A model generated the notes under the pieces. It worked only from the letters and a program-made list of their open reading frames with translations, had not been told where the DNA came from and searched no databases. From assembly GCA_002423365.1 (NCBI GenBank), contig DIVU01000058.1, positions 1 through 7,993 on the forward strand: a DNA stretch of 7,993 bases, in the 5' to 3' direction. Numbering within the stretch: the first letter of the stretch is position 1; each line of letters starts with the position of its first letter. Below, piece after piece: positions 1 to 6,872 of this stretch. Both the position numbers and the translations under genes were made by a program. This stretch comes from Desulfuromonadaceae bacterium UBA6124. GTDB taxonomy: Bacteria > Desulfobacterota > Desulfuromonadia > Desulfuromonadales > Trichloromonadaceae.

Positions 1-1907
1 GTGAGATCGAGTCGCGGCTGGTAGTGTAGCAGCAGTTCCTCCTTTTCCAAGGCCCGGCGCAGTCCGGTTTCGATGGCCAGTCGGGCGTTGACCTTCTGAT
101 TCATCGCCTCGGCGAAGAACTGGAAGCTGTTCCGGCCATGTTCCTTGATGTGGTACATGGCGGTGTCGGCTTTTTTGATCAGGATTTCGAGACTGTCGCC
201 GTCATCGGGGTAGATGGCGATGCCGATGCTGGCCGTGAGAAAAATCTCCCGGTCCCCCAGAATGAAGGGGAAGGCCAGGATGGAGCGAATATTTTCCGTG
301 GCGGTGACGACGTCGTCCATGCGCCGGATGTCGGTGAGCAGGATGACGAATTCGTCGCCGCCGAGGCGCGCCAGGGTGTCGCAGGTGCGCACGAAGGACC
401 CGACCCTCGTGGCGACATGACGGAGCAGCTCGTCGCCGGTGGTATGGCCGAGGGTGTCGTTGACGACCTTGAAGTTGTCCAGGTCGAACATCAGCAAGGC
501 GACTTTCTTGCCGCCGCGACGGGCCAGTTCGGCCGCCTGGTTGAGGCGGTCGACCAGAAGCGAGCGGTTGGGCAGGCTGGTCAGACTGTCGTGGGTGGCC
601 TGATGCAACAGTTCCTGCTCGAAGCGCCGGCGGTCGGTGATGTCGTGGAGCATCAGGCACAGCGCCTCGCCGTCGTCATGAGGAATATCCGTGGCCAGGG
701 CCTCCACGGTCATGATCATGCCGTCCCGGTGGCGAAGGGGGAGTTCGCGGATTTCCCGGCGACAACGGGCGATTTCCTCATCGGCTTGGTGCATGGGGAG
801 ATTCAACAGGTCATGAATATCCCGGCCAAACAACTCTTCTCTTTCAAAACCAAGCAGTCCGGCGGCGGCGGGATTGGCTTCGATGACGGTTTTTTCTTCC
901 GGGTGCAAGAGCAGAATCGCCTGATTGGTCCGTTCCAGGACCGTGCGATGGCGGAGGTCCGAGCGTTGAATGCGGATATGGGAGAGGGTCAGCCGACTCC
1001 ATATCCGCTGAATGACCAGGGCGCAGGCGAGTCCGACCAAGGCGAACCAAGTCATGAAATAGAGGATGGCCTTACGCCCCTCTTCAAGGATGCTGCGCGG
1101 CGCGTCGACACGCAGAATCAGGACCGGTTCGCCGTAAATGTCCGGGAGCAAAACGAAGCCCGAAAGGGTGTGATCGTCGACGGCTCGCTGCGTGCGTTGC
1201 ACCCCCGTTTCCATGGTGGCGCGGGCGGCGGCGAAATCCTCTGGCAGGTCGGCGGCGGCAAAGGGGAGGATGCTCATGGAGAGTTGGATTGTTTCGGCCA
1301 GGGTGCGCACCTCCTCGTCGTCGAGTCGGCGGCCCAGGACCATGGCGCCCTGCACGGGACCGGTATATTTGCTGGTGAGGACCGGCTGGGAGACGACCAA
1401 GAAGGGACCTTGGGGGAGCATGAGCAGGCCGGAAACGCTATCTTCGGGCGTTGACAGCGCGACCAGTTGTTTCCCGTGGCGCAGGTGGCTCTCCAGTCCT
1501 TCCGGCAACGGGACGTATTGCTCGCTGTCGAGATCGAAACCCTGGGCGTAGACCTTCTCCCCACGAGAGTTGATGAAGGCCAGGGCATTGAGACGCAGCT
1601 TGGGATAGATTTCAATGGTGAGGTTGGTTTCGATGAATTCGGTGTTGCCGTCCTGAACGAAGCGGTAGGCGTCGTCCCAGCCAGCGTAGTCGGCGCAGGT
1701 GGTGGTCAGCTTGGCCAGTTCTTCCTGAAGGATACGGGTCGCCCGGTCGAGGTTTCGGTCCATGTCCCGCGCCTCGACCTCGGTGAAGCTGTCGATGAGG
1801 ATGTAGCGCGCGCCAAGGAAGAGAATGCCGAGGAAGAAGGCTAAAGAGACGGCGATAATCAGCAGGGAGCGCCCGGAGTTGTGGGACGTTCGCGGCAGGG
1901 GGCTCAT
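1..1907 (-). CDS. CHASE4-PAS-GGDEF-EAL membrane sensor, c-di-GMP cyclase/phosphodiesterase (partial, C-terminus off the left edge)
   Basis: The minus frame opening at ATG 1907 stays open for 635 codons to the window edge, so the gene is not broken, only cut. It reads: short cytoplasmic lead; membrane segment about residues 15-33; periplasmic CHASE4-like domain about 55-250, with the typical YAGWDDAYRFV stretch at 74-84; second membrane segment about 280-300; PAS about 324-434 ending in DITDRRR; GGDEF domain about 436-595 with GGDEF at 516-520 and an RxxD inhibitory site (RTCD, 507-510) exactly five residues before it; then the opening of an EAL domain (HYQPRLDL, 628-635). The EAL motif itself lies outside the window, so phosphodiesterase activity cannot be judged. 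The GHTTGD segment has Asp at the base-specificity position, expected for c-di-GMP. The ATG overlaps the upstream stop (ATGA), implying translational coupling; GGAG lies about 13 nt upstream, rather far. Confidence 0.93.
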   Translation of the reverse strand, partial: MSPLPRTSHNSGRSLLIIAVSLAFFLGILFLGARYILIDSFTEVEARDMDRNLDRATRILQEELAKLTTTCADYAGWDDAYRFVQDGNTEFIETNLTIEIYPKLRLNALAFINSRGEKVYAQGFDLDSEQYVPLPEGLESHLRHGKQLVALSTPEDSVSGLLMLPQGPFLVVSQPVLTSKYTGPVQGAMVLGRRLDDEEVRTLAETIQLSMSILPFAAADLPEDFAAARATMETGVQRTQRAVDDHTLSGFVLLPDIYGEPVLILRVDAPRSILEEGRKAILYFMTWFALVGLACALVIQRIWSRLTLSHIRIQRSDLRHRTVLERTNQAILLLHPEEKTVIEANPAAAGLLGFEREELFGRDIHDLLNLPMHQADEEIARCRREIRELPLRHRDGMIMTVEALATDIPHDDGEALCLMLHDITDRRRFEQELLHQATHDSLTSLPNRSLLVDRLNQAAELARRGGKKVALLMFDLDNFKVVNDTLGHTTGDELLRHVATRVGSFVRTCDTLARLGGDEFVILLTDIRRMDDVVTATENIRSILAFPFILGDREIFLTASIGIAIYPDDGDSLEILIKKADTAMYHIKEHGRNSFQFFAEAMNQKVNARLAIETGLRRALEKEELLLHYQPRLDL

Positions 1908-3199
1908 GGCGTTTCGCTTTCTCCGCTGGTCACTACCCGGTCGCGGCCGGTGCCCTTGGCCCGGTAGAGGGCCTCGTCGGCGCGGGCGATGAGGCCGTCG
2001 ATGCTTTCACCGGGGCGCAACTGGGCGACCCCGGCGCTGATGGTGACTCCGGCGCTGGTGTCTTTTTCTCCGGGCACCTGCAATTCCTTGAATCGCAGGC
2101 GTACCCGTTCCGCGGCCTGCGCTGCCTGGTCCAGGTTGGCTTTGAGCGCCCCCACGAGAAATTCCTCCCCGCCGTAACGGCAGAGAATGTCGTATTCCCG
2201 CAAGGTGTTGCGAAGCACCTCGGCGGTTTCCTGCAAAATCCGGTCGCCGACGAGATGCCCGTGGCTGTCGTTGATACTTTTAAAGTAGTCGATGTCGAGC
2301 AGGATGACGGAAAGGGGGTCGCCGAAGCGGGTGCTCCGGCGAAATTCCTCGTTCAGGCGGCGGTAGGTTTCGCGACGGTTGAGCAGGCCGGTGAGGAAAT
2401 CCCGGGTGGCCATCTCCAGGAGCTTTTTTTCCGCGTTTTTCAGATCCTTGATAAAGACCCGGGAGATAAAGAGGATCACGGCGAAAATCAGGCAGACTAG
2501 GCCGATCGCCGAGGCGAAGAGATAAAAGCGGTTTCCGCGCATCTGCGCCAGAGTCGCCGTGGCGTCGAGAGAAACGCTGATCCCCCCGCGGACCACCCCG
2601 GGACGGTAGCCCTGGGCGGCGTGGCAGGGCATGCAGCTTTCCTTGGTGGGAAGCGGCGCCATGTAGCGGAAGATGTTTCGCCCGTCTTCCTCAACGTAAC
2701 CGTATGCCTCCGTCTCCCCCCGGGCGAATTTTTCCAGGGACTGGCGCTCGAAAGCGTCGGGGGCGTTTTGCGGATTCAGGGGCAAGAGGCTGGTGATGTG
2801 GAAGCGGAAGAGTCCCTGACCGGCGGCGATCTCCGAAATCTCGCGGGTAACCAGGGCGGGATTTTTCAGGGTGTAATGGTTCCCCTCCTGGTCCTGGATG
2901 ACGACCTTCAGCCCCGGAACTTTCAGCAGGTATGGGTTGACCTCCATTCCCGGGGCGAGGGGGACGTAAACCCCGCCGTGCTGGGCGAGCCAGTCGCGGG
3001 TCAGTACTATTTCCTGGAAGAAGGCCTGCCCCTGTTGACGCAGCTGGTCTTCGATGAGCTGGTTGGCCTTGTAGCTGAAACCCCAGAAGACCGAAACCAG
3101 AATCAGGCAGATGGCGAGAAAAATCCCCCCCAGGTACTTGCGGACGAAGCCGCTGCTGGAAGAGGGTTCCGTGGAATCGGTCAAGCGCGGTTCGATCAT
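1904..3199 (-). CDS. Haem-c sensor diguanylate cyclase (Tll0287-like/DUF3365 domain + GGDEF)
   Basis: A 431-residue inner-membrane protein expected to make c-di-GMP from two GTP. Membrane segments at about 21-41 and 224-247 enclose a periplasmic domain of about 180 residues. Near the end of that domain is CMPCH (189-193), a CxxCH motif for covalent haem c, followed by QGYRPGVVRGGISVSLD. This layout is typical of Tll0287-like (DUF3365) haem sensors; redox or small-ligand sensing is inferred from the family. The cytoplasmic GGDEF domain (about 263-425) has metal ligand D302, guanine-contacting N310 and D319, GGEEF at 343-347 and inhibitory RxxD (REYD, 334-337) at the right spacing, so it looks active and feedback-inhibited. 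The ATG at 3199 has AAGGG eight nt upstream, and I found no ATG, GTG or TTG in frame just upstream. First gene of the minus-strand operon; its TGA overlaps the next ATG by 4 bp. Confidence 0.93.
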   Translation of the reverse strand: MIEPRLTDSTEPSSSSGFVRKYLGGIFLAICLILVSVFWGFSYKANQLIEDQLRQQGQAFFQEIVLTRDWLAQHGGVYVPLAPGMEVNPYLLKVPGLKVVIQDQEGNHYTLKNPALVTREISEIAAGQGLFRFHITSLLPLNPQNAPDAFERQSLEKFARGETEAYGYVEEDGRNIFRYMAPLPTKESCMPCHAAQGYRPGVVRGGISVSLDATATLAQMRGNRFYLFASAIGLVCLIFAVILFISRVFIKDLKNAEKKLLEMATRDFLTGLLNRRETYRRLNEEFRRSTRFGDPLSVILLDIDYFKSINDSHGHLVGDRILQETAEVLRNTLREYDILCRYGGEEFLVGALKANLDQAAQAAERVRLRFKELQVPGEKDTSAGVTISAGVAQLRPGESIDGLIARADEALYRAKGTGRDRVVTSGESETP

Positions 3200-3250
3200 G
3201 CGGGGTGCCCTTGGTGGCGTGGAAAGCTGCCTGGGTATTATTCGGGAGGA

Positions 3251-3278
3251 ATTTTATCATGATTTCTTGCAGTGAACA
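3251..3278 (-). promoter_or_regulatory. Possible sigma-70-type promoter for the haem-c cyclase operon
   Basis: On the minus strand TGTTCA (3278-3273) and TAAAAT (3256-3251) are separated by 16 nt. The -10 matches consensus at five of six positions, the -35 at only three. Transcription would start near 3244, giving a leader of about 45 nt before the ATG at 3199. The position is sensible but the -35 is weak, so this is only a candidate. Confidence 0.25.
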
Positions 3279-3378
3279 GAGCGGCGAAAGACAGGAATGG
3301 ATTCTTCCTCAGCGCGCGCCGGTGTTCCTGGGAGCGGTAATTCACAGTGGGAACACGCAATTCCCGCGCCGCTTCTTG

Positions 3379-3393
3379 CAGACGTTTCGTCTG
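3379..3393. promoter_or_regulatory. Perfect inverted repeat, candidate enhancer-binding or operator site
   Basis: CAGACG-TTT-CGTCTG is a perfect 6-bp inverted repeat with a 3-bp centre. It is not followed by a T-run, so it does not look like a terminator. Its centre (3386) lies about 80 bp upstream of the transcription start predicted from the sigma-54-like promoter, the usual distance for an activator of the NtrC class. The protein that would bind it is unknown. Confidence 0.35.
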
Positions 3394-3438
3394 TGTATAC
3401 CGCTGTCGACGAATCTTTAACCTTCAGTGTTTTTTTAC

Positions 3439-3455
3439 TTGGTACGCTAGTTGCT
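3439..3455 (+). promoter_or_regulatory. Sigma-54 (RpoN) -24/-12 promoter for the kinase/response regulator operon
   Basis: TTGGTACGCTAGTTGCT matches the sigma-54 consensus TTGGCACG-N4-TTGCT at every fixed position except one (T for C). The invariant GG (3441-3442) and GC (3453-3454) are separated by exactly 10 nt, and a T-rich stretch precedes the -24 element. Transcription would begin near 3466, leaving a leader of about 107 nt before the ATG at 3573. This also argues against the TTG at 3468 as the start codon. A sigma-54 promoter requires an ATP-hydrolysing activator; none is encoded in the window. Confidence 0.65.
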
Positions 3456-3572
3456 CGAAAGTAGCCCTTGAGGATATTTTTGGTCATTTGCCGGAAATTT
3501 GACATCGGCCCTTATCCCGCCGTGTCATTCGTCCGATCGCGGCCGTCCCCCCTTGCTCATCAGGATTCCACC

Positions 3573-6500
3573 ATGTCGCGTTGTGACCTGATTGCCGGAC
3601 TGCTGCTGGGCCTTGTCGGCTTTGCCGTCAACTGGTTCAAGCTGCCCCTCTTCTTTGACGTCGACTTCCTCTTCGGCTCGATTTTCAGCATGTACGCCCT
3701 GTTGCGCTTCGGCTTGCGGGCCGGGGTGCTGGCGGCGCTGATCGCCGCCAGCTGCACCTGGCTGCATTGGCAGCATCCCTGGGCGATCCTCACCTTCAGC
3801 GCCGAAGCCCTCTTTGTCGGTTGGCTGTTGACCCGACGCCGGCTGGAGTTGATGACCGGCGCCCTGATCTATTGGTCCACGGTCGGCTTGCTGCTGGTCT
3901 GGCTCGGCTATCATGGGCGCATGGGCTTAATCCTTGACGCGACCCTGTTGGTGGCGCTCAAGCAGGGGGTCAACGGTCTGCTCAATGTCCTGCTCGCCGA
4001 ACTTCTGTTTTTGTTCACACGCCGCGATACCCGGCACAGTCCGCTCTTTTCCCTGCGCGAACGTTTGCGCATCATCTTGCAAGGCGTGGTGCTGATCCCC
4101 GCTTTTCTGGTGGTTTATCTGGATATCACCGACTCTTTCCGCACGCAGATGGAGTTCATGCGGCAGACGGCCGTGCGTGCTAGCGATGTCGCCACGCTGG
4201 TCGTCGCCAACTGGCTTGCGGAGGAGCGGCACAAGGTCCTCTTTCTCGCCGATCTGGTGGGGGATCCGGAGACCGCTTCGTCTGACGAGATGCAGCGGAT
4301 TCTTGACTCTTTCCGGGGCGCGCACGACGATTCCTTCCGGTTGGGGGTGCTCGACAGCCGCCATGTCACCCGCGCCTTCTCGCCGGCCCTGGATGAGTTC
4401 GGAAAATCGACGGTCGGGGAGGATCTCAGTGATCGCCCCTATGTCGAGCGATTGCGGGAGGTGGATCGCCCGGTGTTGCACGAGGCTTTCATGGGGCGCA
4501 TCGGTACCCCCGGACCGCGTCTGATCCTTCTTGCGCCGCTCTGGTCGGGGGGGGAATACCGGGGGAGTGTCTTCAACGTCCTGGCCCTGGCCCATCCGGA
4601 AGGGTTGCTTCGAGGACTGGTCGTGCATCGGGAGAAGGTTGTCGAAATCACCGTCGTCGACGAGCGGCGCCGGGTGATTCTATCGACCCGACCGGAGCGA
4701 AAAGCCCTCGACCCCTTCACCCTCCCCATCAACGGGAGTCTGCAAGACTCGGGAGGGGTGATGCAATGGCTTCCCGAGACCCGGCCAGGTGTTGGGGCGA
4801 TGGAGCGTTGGACCCGCTCCTTCTTCCTGCGCGAGACCGACCTGTCCCCGGACGACGATTTTCAGCTGGTGCTGGAAGTTTCCCTGGCCCCGTCCATCCG
4901 TTTGATTACCCGGCAAACCTCCATCACCCTGGGGGCACTTGCCCTGGTCATGCTGCTGGTGCTGGCCTTGTCCCGCTGGATCAGTCAGCGCATGCTGCAA
5001 CCGATCGCCGCCCTCGGCACGGCGACTCGGCAACTCCCCGACCGCCTCCTGCAGGGGGAGCGTATCGCCTGGGCGCCGGCCATGGTCTGGGAGGAAGAGG
5101 AACTGCAAGAGAACTTCCGGCGGATGGAAGAGGCCTTGCAGGGAAGTTTCGACGAGCTGACCGCCATGAAGCAAAACCTGGAGGCTCGGGTCGCCGCACG
5201 GACCGCTGAGCTTGCGGAAAATCGCCGCTTTCTGGCCGATCTCATCGAAAACAGTGGCACGTTGATCTTCGTCAAGGATCGTGAGTTGCGCTATGCTATC
5301 GTCAATCGCTCCCTCGAAAAGGTGACTGGGATGACGCGGGGGGCCACTTTGGGGCGCAGCGATGAGGAACTCTTCCCCGAGGAGGTCGCTCGCCAATTCC
5401 GGGAAAACGATTTAGAGGTCATGGCCGGCGGTCGGATGCTGGTCTTCGATGAAATCCTCGATGGACCTCAGGGGACGCGCCACTTTCTGTCCATCAAATT
5501 TCCCACCCACGATGCCGAAGGCCGGGTAAACGGGGTCTGTGGCATGTCCACGGATATCAGCGAGCGTATCCTGGCCGAGCGCGAACTGCTCCGGGCGAAA
5601 GAGGTCGCCGAGGCGAGCGAACGGGACAAGGCGGCGAGCGAGGAACGGCTGAACCTGGTGCTGGACGGCGCCCAGGATGCCTTCTGGGATTGGGATCTGG
5701 TCCACGAGCGGATCGACTTCAGCAGCCATTGGGCGGCGATGCTCGGCTATGGCCGGGAAGAACTCGAACCCTATGGTGAGTCCTGGGAGCGGCTCGTTCA
5801 TCCCGAGGACAGGTCCGAGGCCGTGGAGAAAATTAGCGCCCATCTGGAGGGACGCACTCCCTTTATCGAGGTCGAGTATCGGGTGCGAAGCAAAAGCGGG
5901 GAATGGAAATGGATTCTCGACCGGGGCAAGGTGGTGGTGCGGGCTGCCGACGGCAAGCCGCTGCGCGCCGCCGGCACTCACGCCGATATCACCCGGCGCA
6001 AGTTGATCGAAGAAGAGCTGCAGACCAAAAGTGCCATGCTCAAGCAGGAGATCAACCAGCGGATTCTGGCTCAGGCGGAACTCAACGAGAAGCAGGAGCA
6101 GCTGGAAATGCTCAACCGCTCCTTGTGCGAACAGGTGGAAAAGTCGGTCGCCGAACTGCGGCAGAAGGATCAGGTGCTCATCAGTCAGGGGCGGCAGGCG
6201 GCCATGGGGGAGATGATCGGCAACATCGCCCACCAGTGGCGGCAGCCCTTGAACGCCCTGGCCATGCTCATCACCAACCTGCAGTTTGCCTGGCGGGACA
6301 GGGATCTGAGCGACGACTATCTGGAGGAATCGGCCGCCACCGCCCATCGCCTGATCCAGAAGATGTCCACCACCATCAACGATTTCCGCGACTTCTTCAG
6401 CCCCGACAAGGTGATGACGACCTTCTCCGCTCTCAGCCAGATTCGGCAGGCGATCGCCTTGGTGGAGTCGGGCTTCAAGGCCAACAATATCACGATTTCC

Positions 6501-6872
6501 GTCGAGGCCGATGAGGACTGCCAGGTCAAGGGCTTTCCCAACGAGTATTCCCAGGTGTTGCTTAACCTGCTCGGCAACGCCAAGGACGCCATTCTGCAGC
6601 GCCGTCCGGACACCGGGCGGGTAATCATCACCCTGGCCGTCGAGCAGGGGCGGGGGGTGGCGCGGGTCCGCGATAACGGCGGCGGCGTGCCGGAAACGAT
6701 TATCGACAAGATCTTCGATCCCTACTTCTCCACCAAAAGCATGGGGACCGGCATCGGTCTCTATATGTCCAAGACGATCATTGAGCGCAATATGCACGGA
6801 ACCATTACTGTCCGTAATATCGAAGGCGGGTGCGAATTTTCCGTGGCCCTGCCGCTCGCGGAGCAGCCATGA
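3573..6872 (+). CDS. Membrane sensor histidine kinase (multi-TM/Cache-like/HAMP/PAS/PAS/HisKA-type/HATPase)
   Basis: A 1099-residue kinase counted from ATG 3573, which has AGGA seven nt upstream. The frame is open back to a TTG at 3468, but that would add a poor, non-hydrophobic 35-residue lead and sits on the predicted transcription start. Order: about six hydrophobic segments (5-148), resembling MASE-type membrane sensors; a seventh at 165-185; a periplasmic domain of about 265 residues with a DRPYVERL stretch as in Cache domains; membrane segment 451-469; HAMP about 470-525; PAS about 552-670; PAS about 690-810 (PAS_3-like); coiled coil about 810-875; H-box IAHQWRQPLN with phospho-acceptor H887; N-box Asn 1002; DNGGG at 1034-1038; FDPYFSTK at 1048-1055; GTGIGL at 1058-1063. 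All catalytic boxes are intact. It has no receiver domain; the downstream REC-GGDEF gene, overlapping by ATGA, is the likely phosphate acceptor. The ligand is unknown. Confidence 0.92.
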   Translation: MSRCDLIAGLLLGLVGFAVNWFKLPLFFDVDFLFGSIFSMYALLRFGLRAGVLAALIAASCTWLHWQHPWAILTFSAEALFVGWLLTRRRLELMTGALIYWSTVGLLLVWLGYHGRMGLILDATLLVALKQGVNGLLNVLLAELLFLFTRRDTRHSPLFSLRERLRIILQGVVLIPAFLVVYLDITDSFRTQMEFMRQTAVRASDVATLVVANWLAEERHKVLFLADLVGDPETASSDEMQRILDSFRGAHDDSFRLGVLDSRHVTRAFSPALDEFGKSTVGEDLSDRPYVERLREVDRPVLHEAFMGRIGTPGPRLILLAPLWSGGEYRGSVFNVLALAHPEGLLRGLVVHREKVVEITVVDERRRVILSTRPERKALDPFTLPINGSLQDSGGVMQWLPETRPGVGAMERWTRSFFLRETDLSPDDDFQLVLEVSLAPSIRLITRQTSITLGALALVMLLVLALSRWISQRMLQPIAALGTATRQLPDRLLQGERIAWAPAMVWEEEELQENFRRMEEALQGSFDELTAMKQNLEARVAARTAELAENRRFLADLIENSGTLIFVKDRELRYAIVNRSLEKVTGMTRGATLGRSDEELFPEEVARQFRENDLEVMAGGRMLVFDEILDGPQGTRHFLSIKFPTHDAEGRVNGVCGMSTDISERILAERELLRAKEVAEASERDKAASEERLNLVLDGAQDAFWDWDLVHERIDFSSHWAAMLGYGREELEPYGESWERLVHPEDRSEAVEKISAHLEGRTPFIEVEYRVRSKSGEWKWILDRGKVVVRAADGKPLRAAGTHADITRRKLIEEELQTKSAMLKQEINQRILAQAELNEKQEQLEMLNRSLCEQVEKSVAELRQKDQVLISQGRQAAMGEMIGNIAHQWRQPLNALAMLITNLQFAWRDRDLSDDYLEESAATAHRLIQKMSTTINDFRDFFSPDKVMTTFSALSQIRQAIALVESGFKANNITISVEADEDCQVKGFPNEYSQVLLNLLGNAKDAILQRRPDTGRVIITLAVEQGRGVARVRDNGGGVPETIIDKIFDPYFSTKSMGTGIGLYMSKTIIERNMHGTITVRNIEGGCEFSVALPLAEQP

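Larger units (their letters stand above)
3200..3572. other. Divergent intergenic regulatory region, 373 bp
   Basis: The gap between the two divergent operons is more AT-rich than the flanking genes and holds no convincing complete gene. It contains the sigma-54-like promoter, an inverted repeat upstream of it, a possible leftward sigma-70 promoter and the ribosome-binding sites, listed separately. Short open frames here (plus 3205-3420; minus 3505-3257) lack good start signals. The minus one ends in a CSHCELPLPGTPAR stretch (about 3355-3314) that resembles the N-terminus of copper-type P-type ATPases and may be a gene remnant. The leader from about 3466 to 3572 shows no riboswitch I can recognise. 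Confidence 0.7.

Noticed and set aside
138..1454. Long plus-strand open frame (438 codons) opposite the CHASE4-GGDEF-EAL gene
   Set aside because: It is antisense to a continuous coding frame with clear CHASE4, PAS and GGDEF motifs. Its own translation shows no domain; such shadows are common in GC-rich genes.
1..1907. A frameshifted or fragmented gene at the left edge, suggested by several short minus-strand frames
   Set aside because: Translating from ATG 1907 gives one uninterrupted frame to base 1 with domains in proper order. It only lacks a stop because the window ends.
3205..3420. 71-codon plus-strand frame in the divergent gap
   Set aside because: It starts inside the leader of the opposite gene, has no ribosome-binding site and no recognisable motif, and spans the upstream promoter elements.
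3499..3528. Sigma-70 promoter TTGACA-N18-TGTCAT upstream of the kinase
   Set aside because: The -35 is perfect, but the -10 is poor and the spacing long. The sigma-54 match at 3439-3455 is much better. It could still be a secondary start.
3466..3572. c-di-GMP riboswitch in the kinase leader
   Set aside because: No GEMM-like conserved core or paired stems could be found; the leader is short and has no recognisable aptamer.
5412..6797. Long minus-strand open frame (461 codons) opposite the kinase
   Set aside because: It lies opposite the PAS, H-box and HATPase regions of an intact kinase, and its translation is low-complexity and unlike any family.
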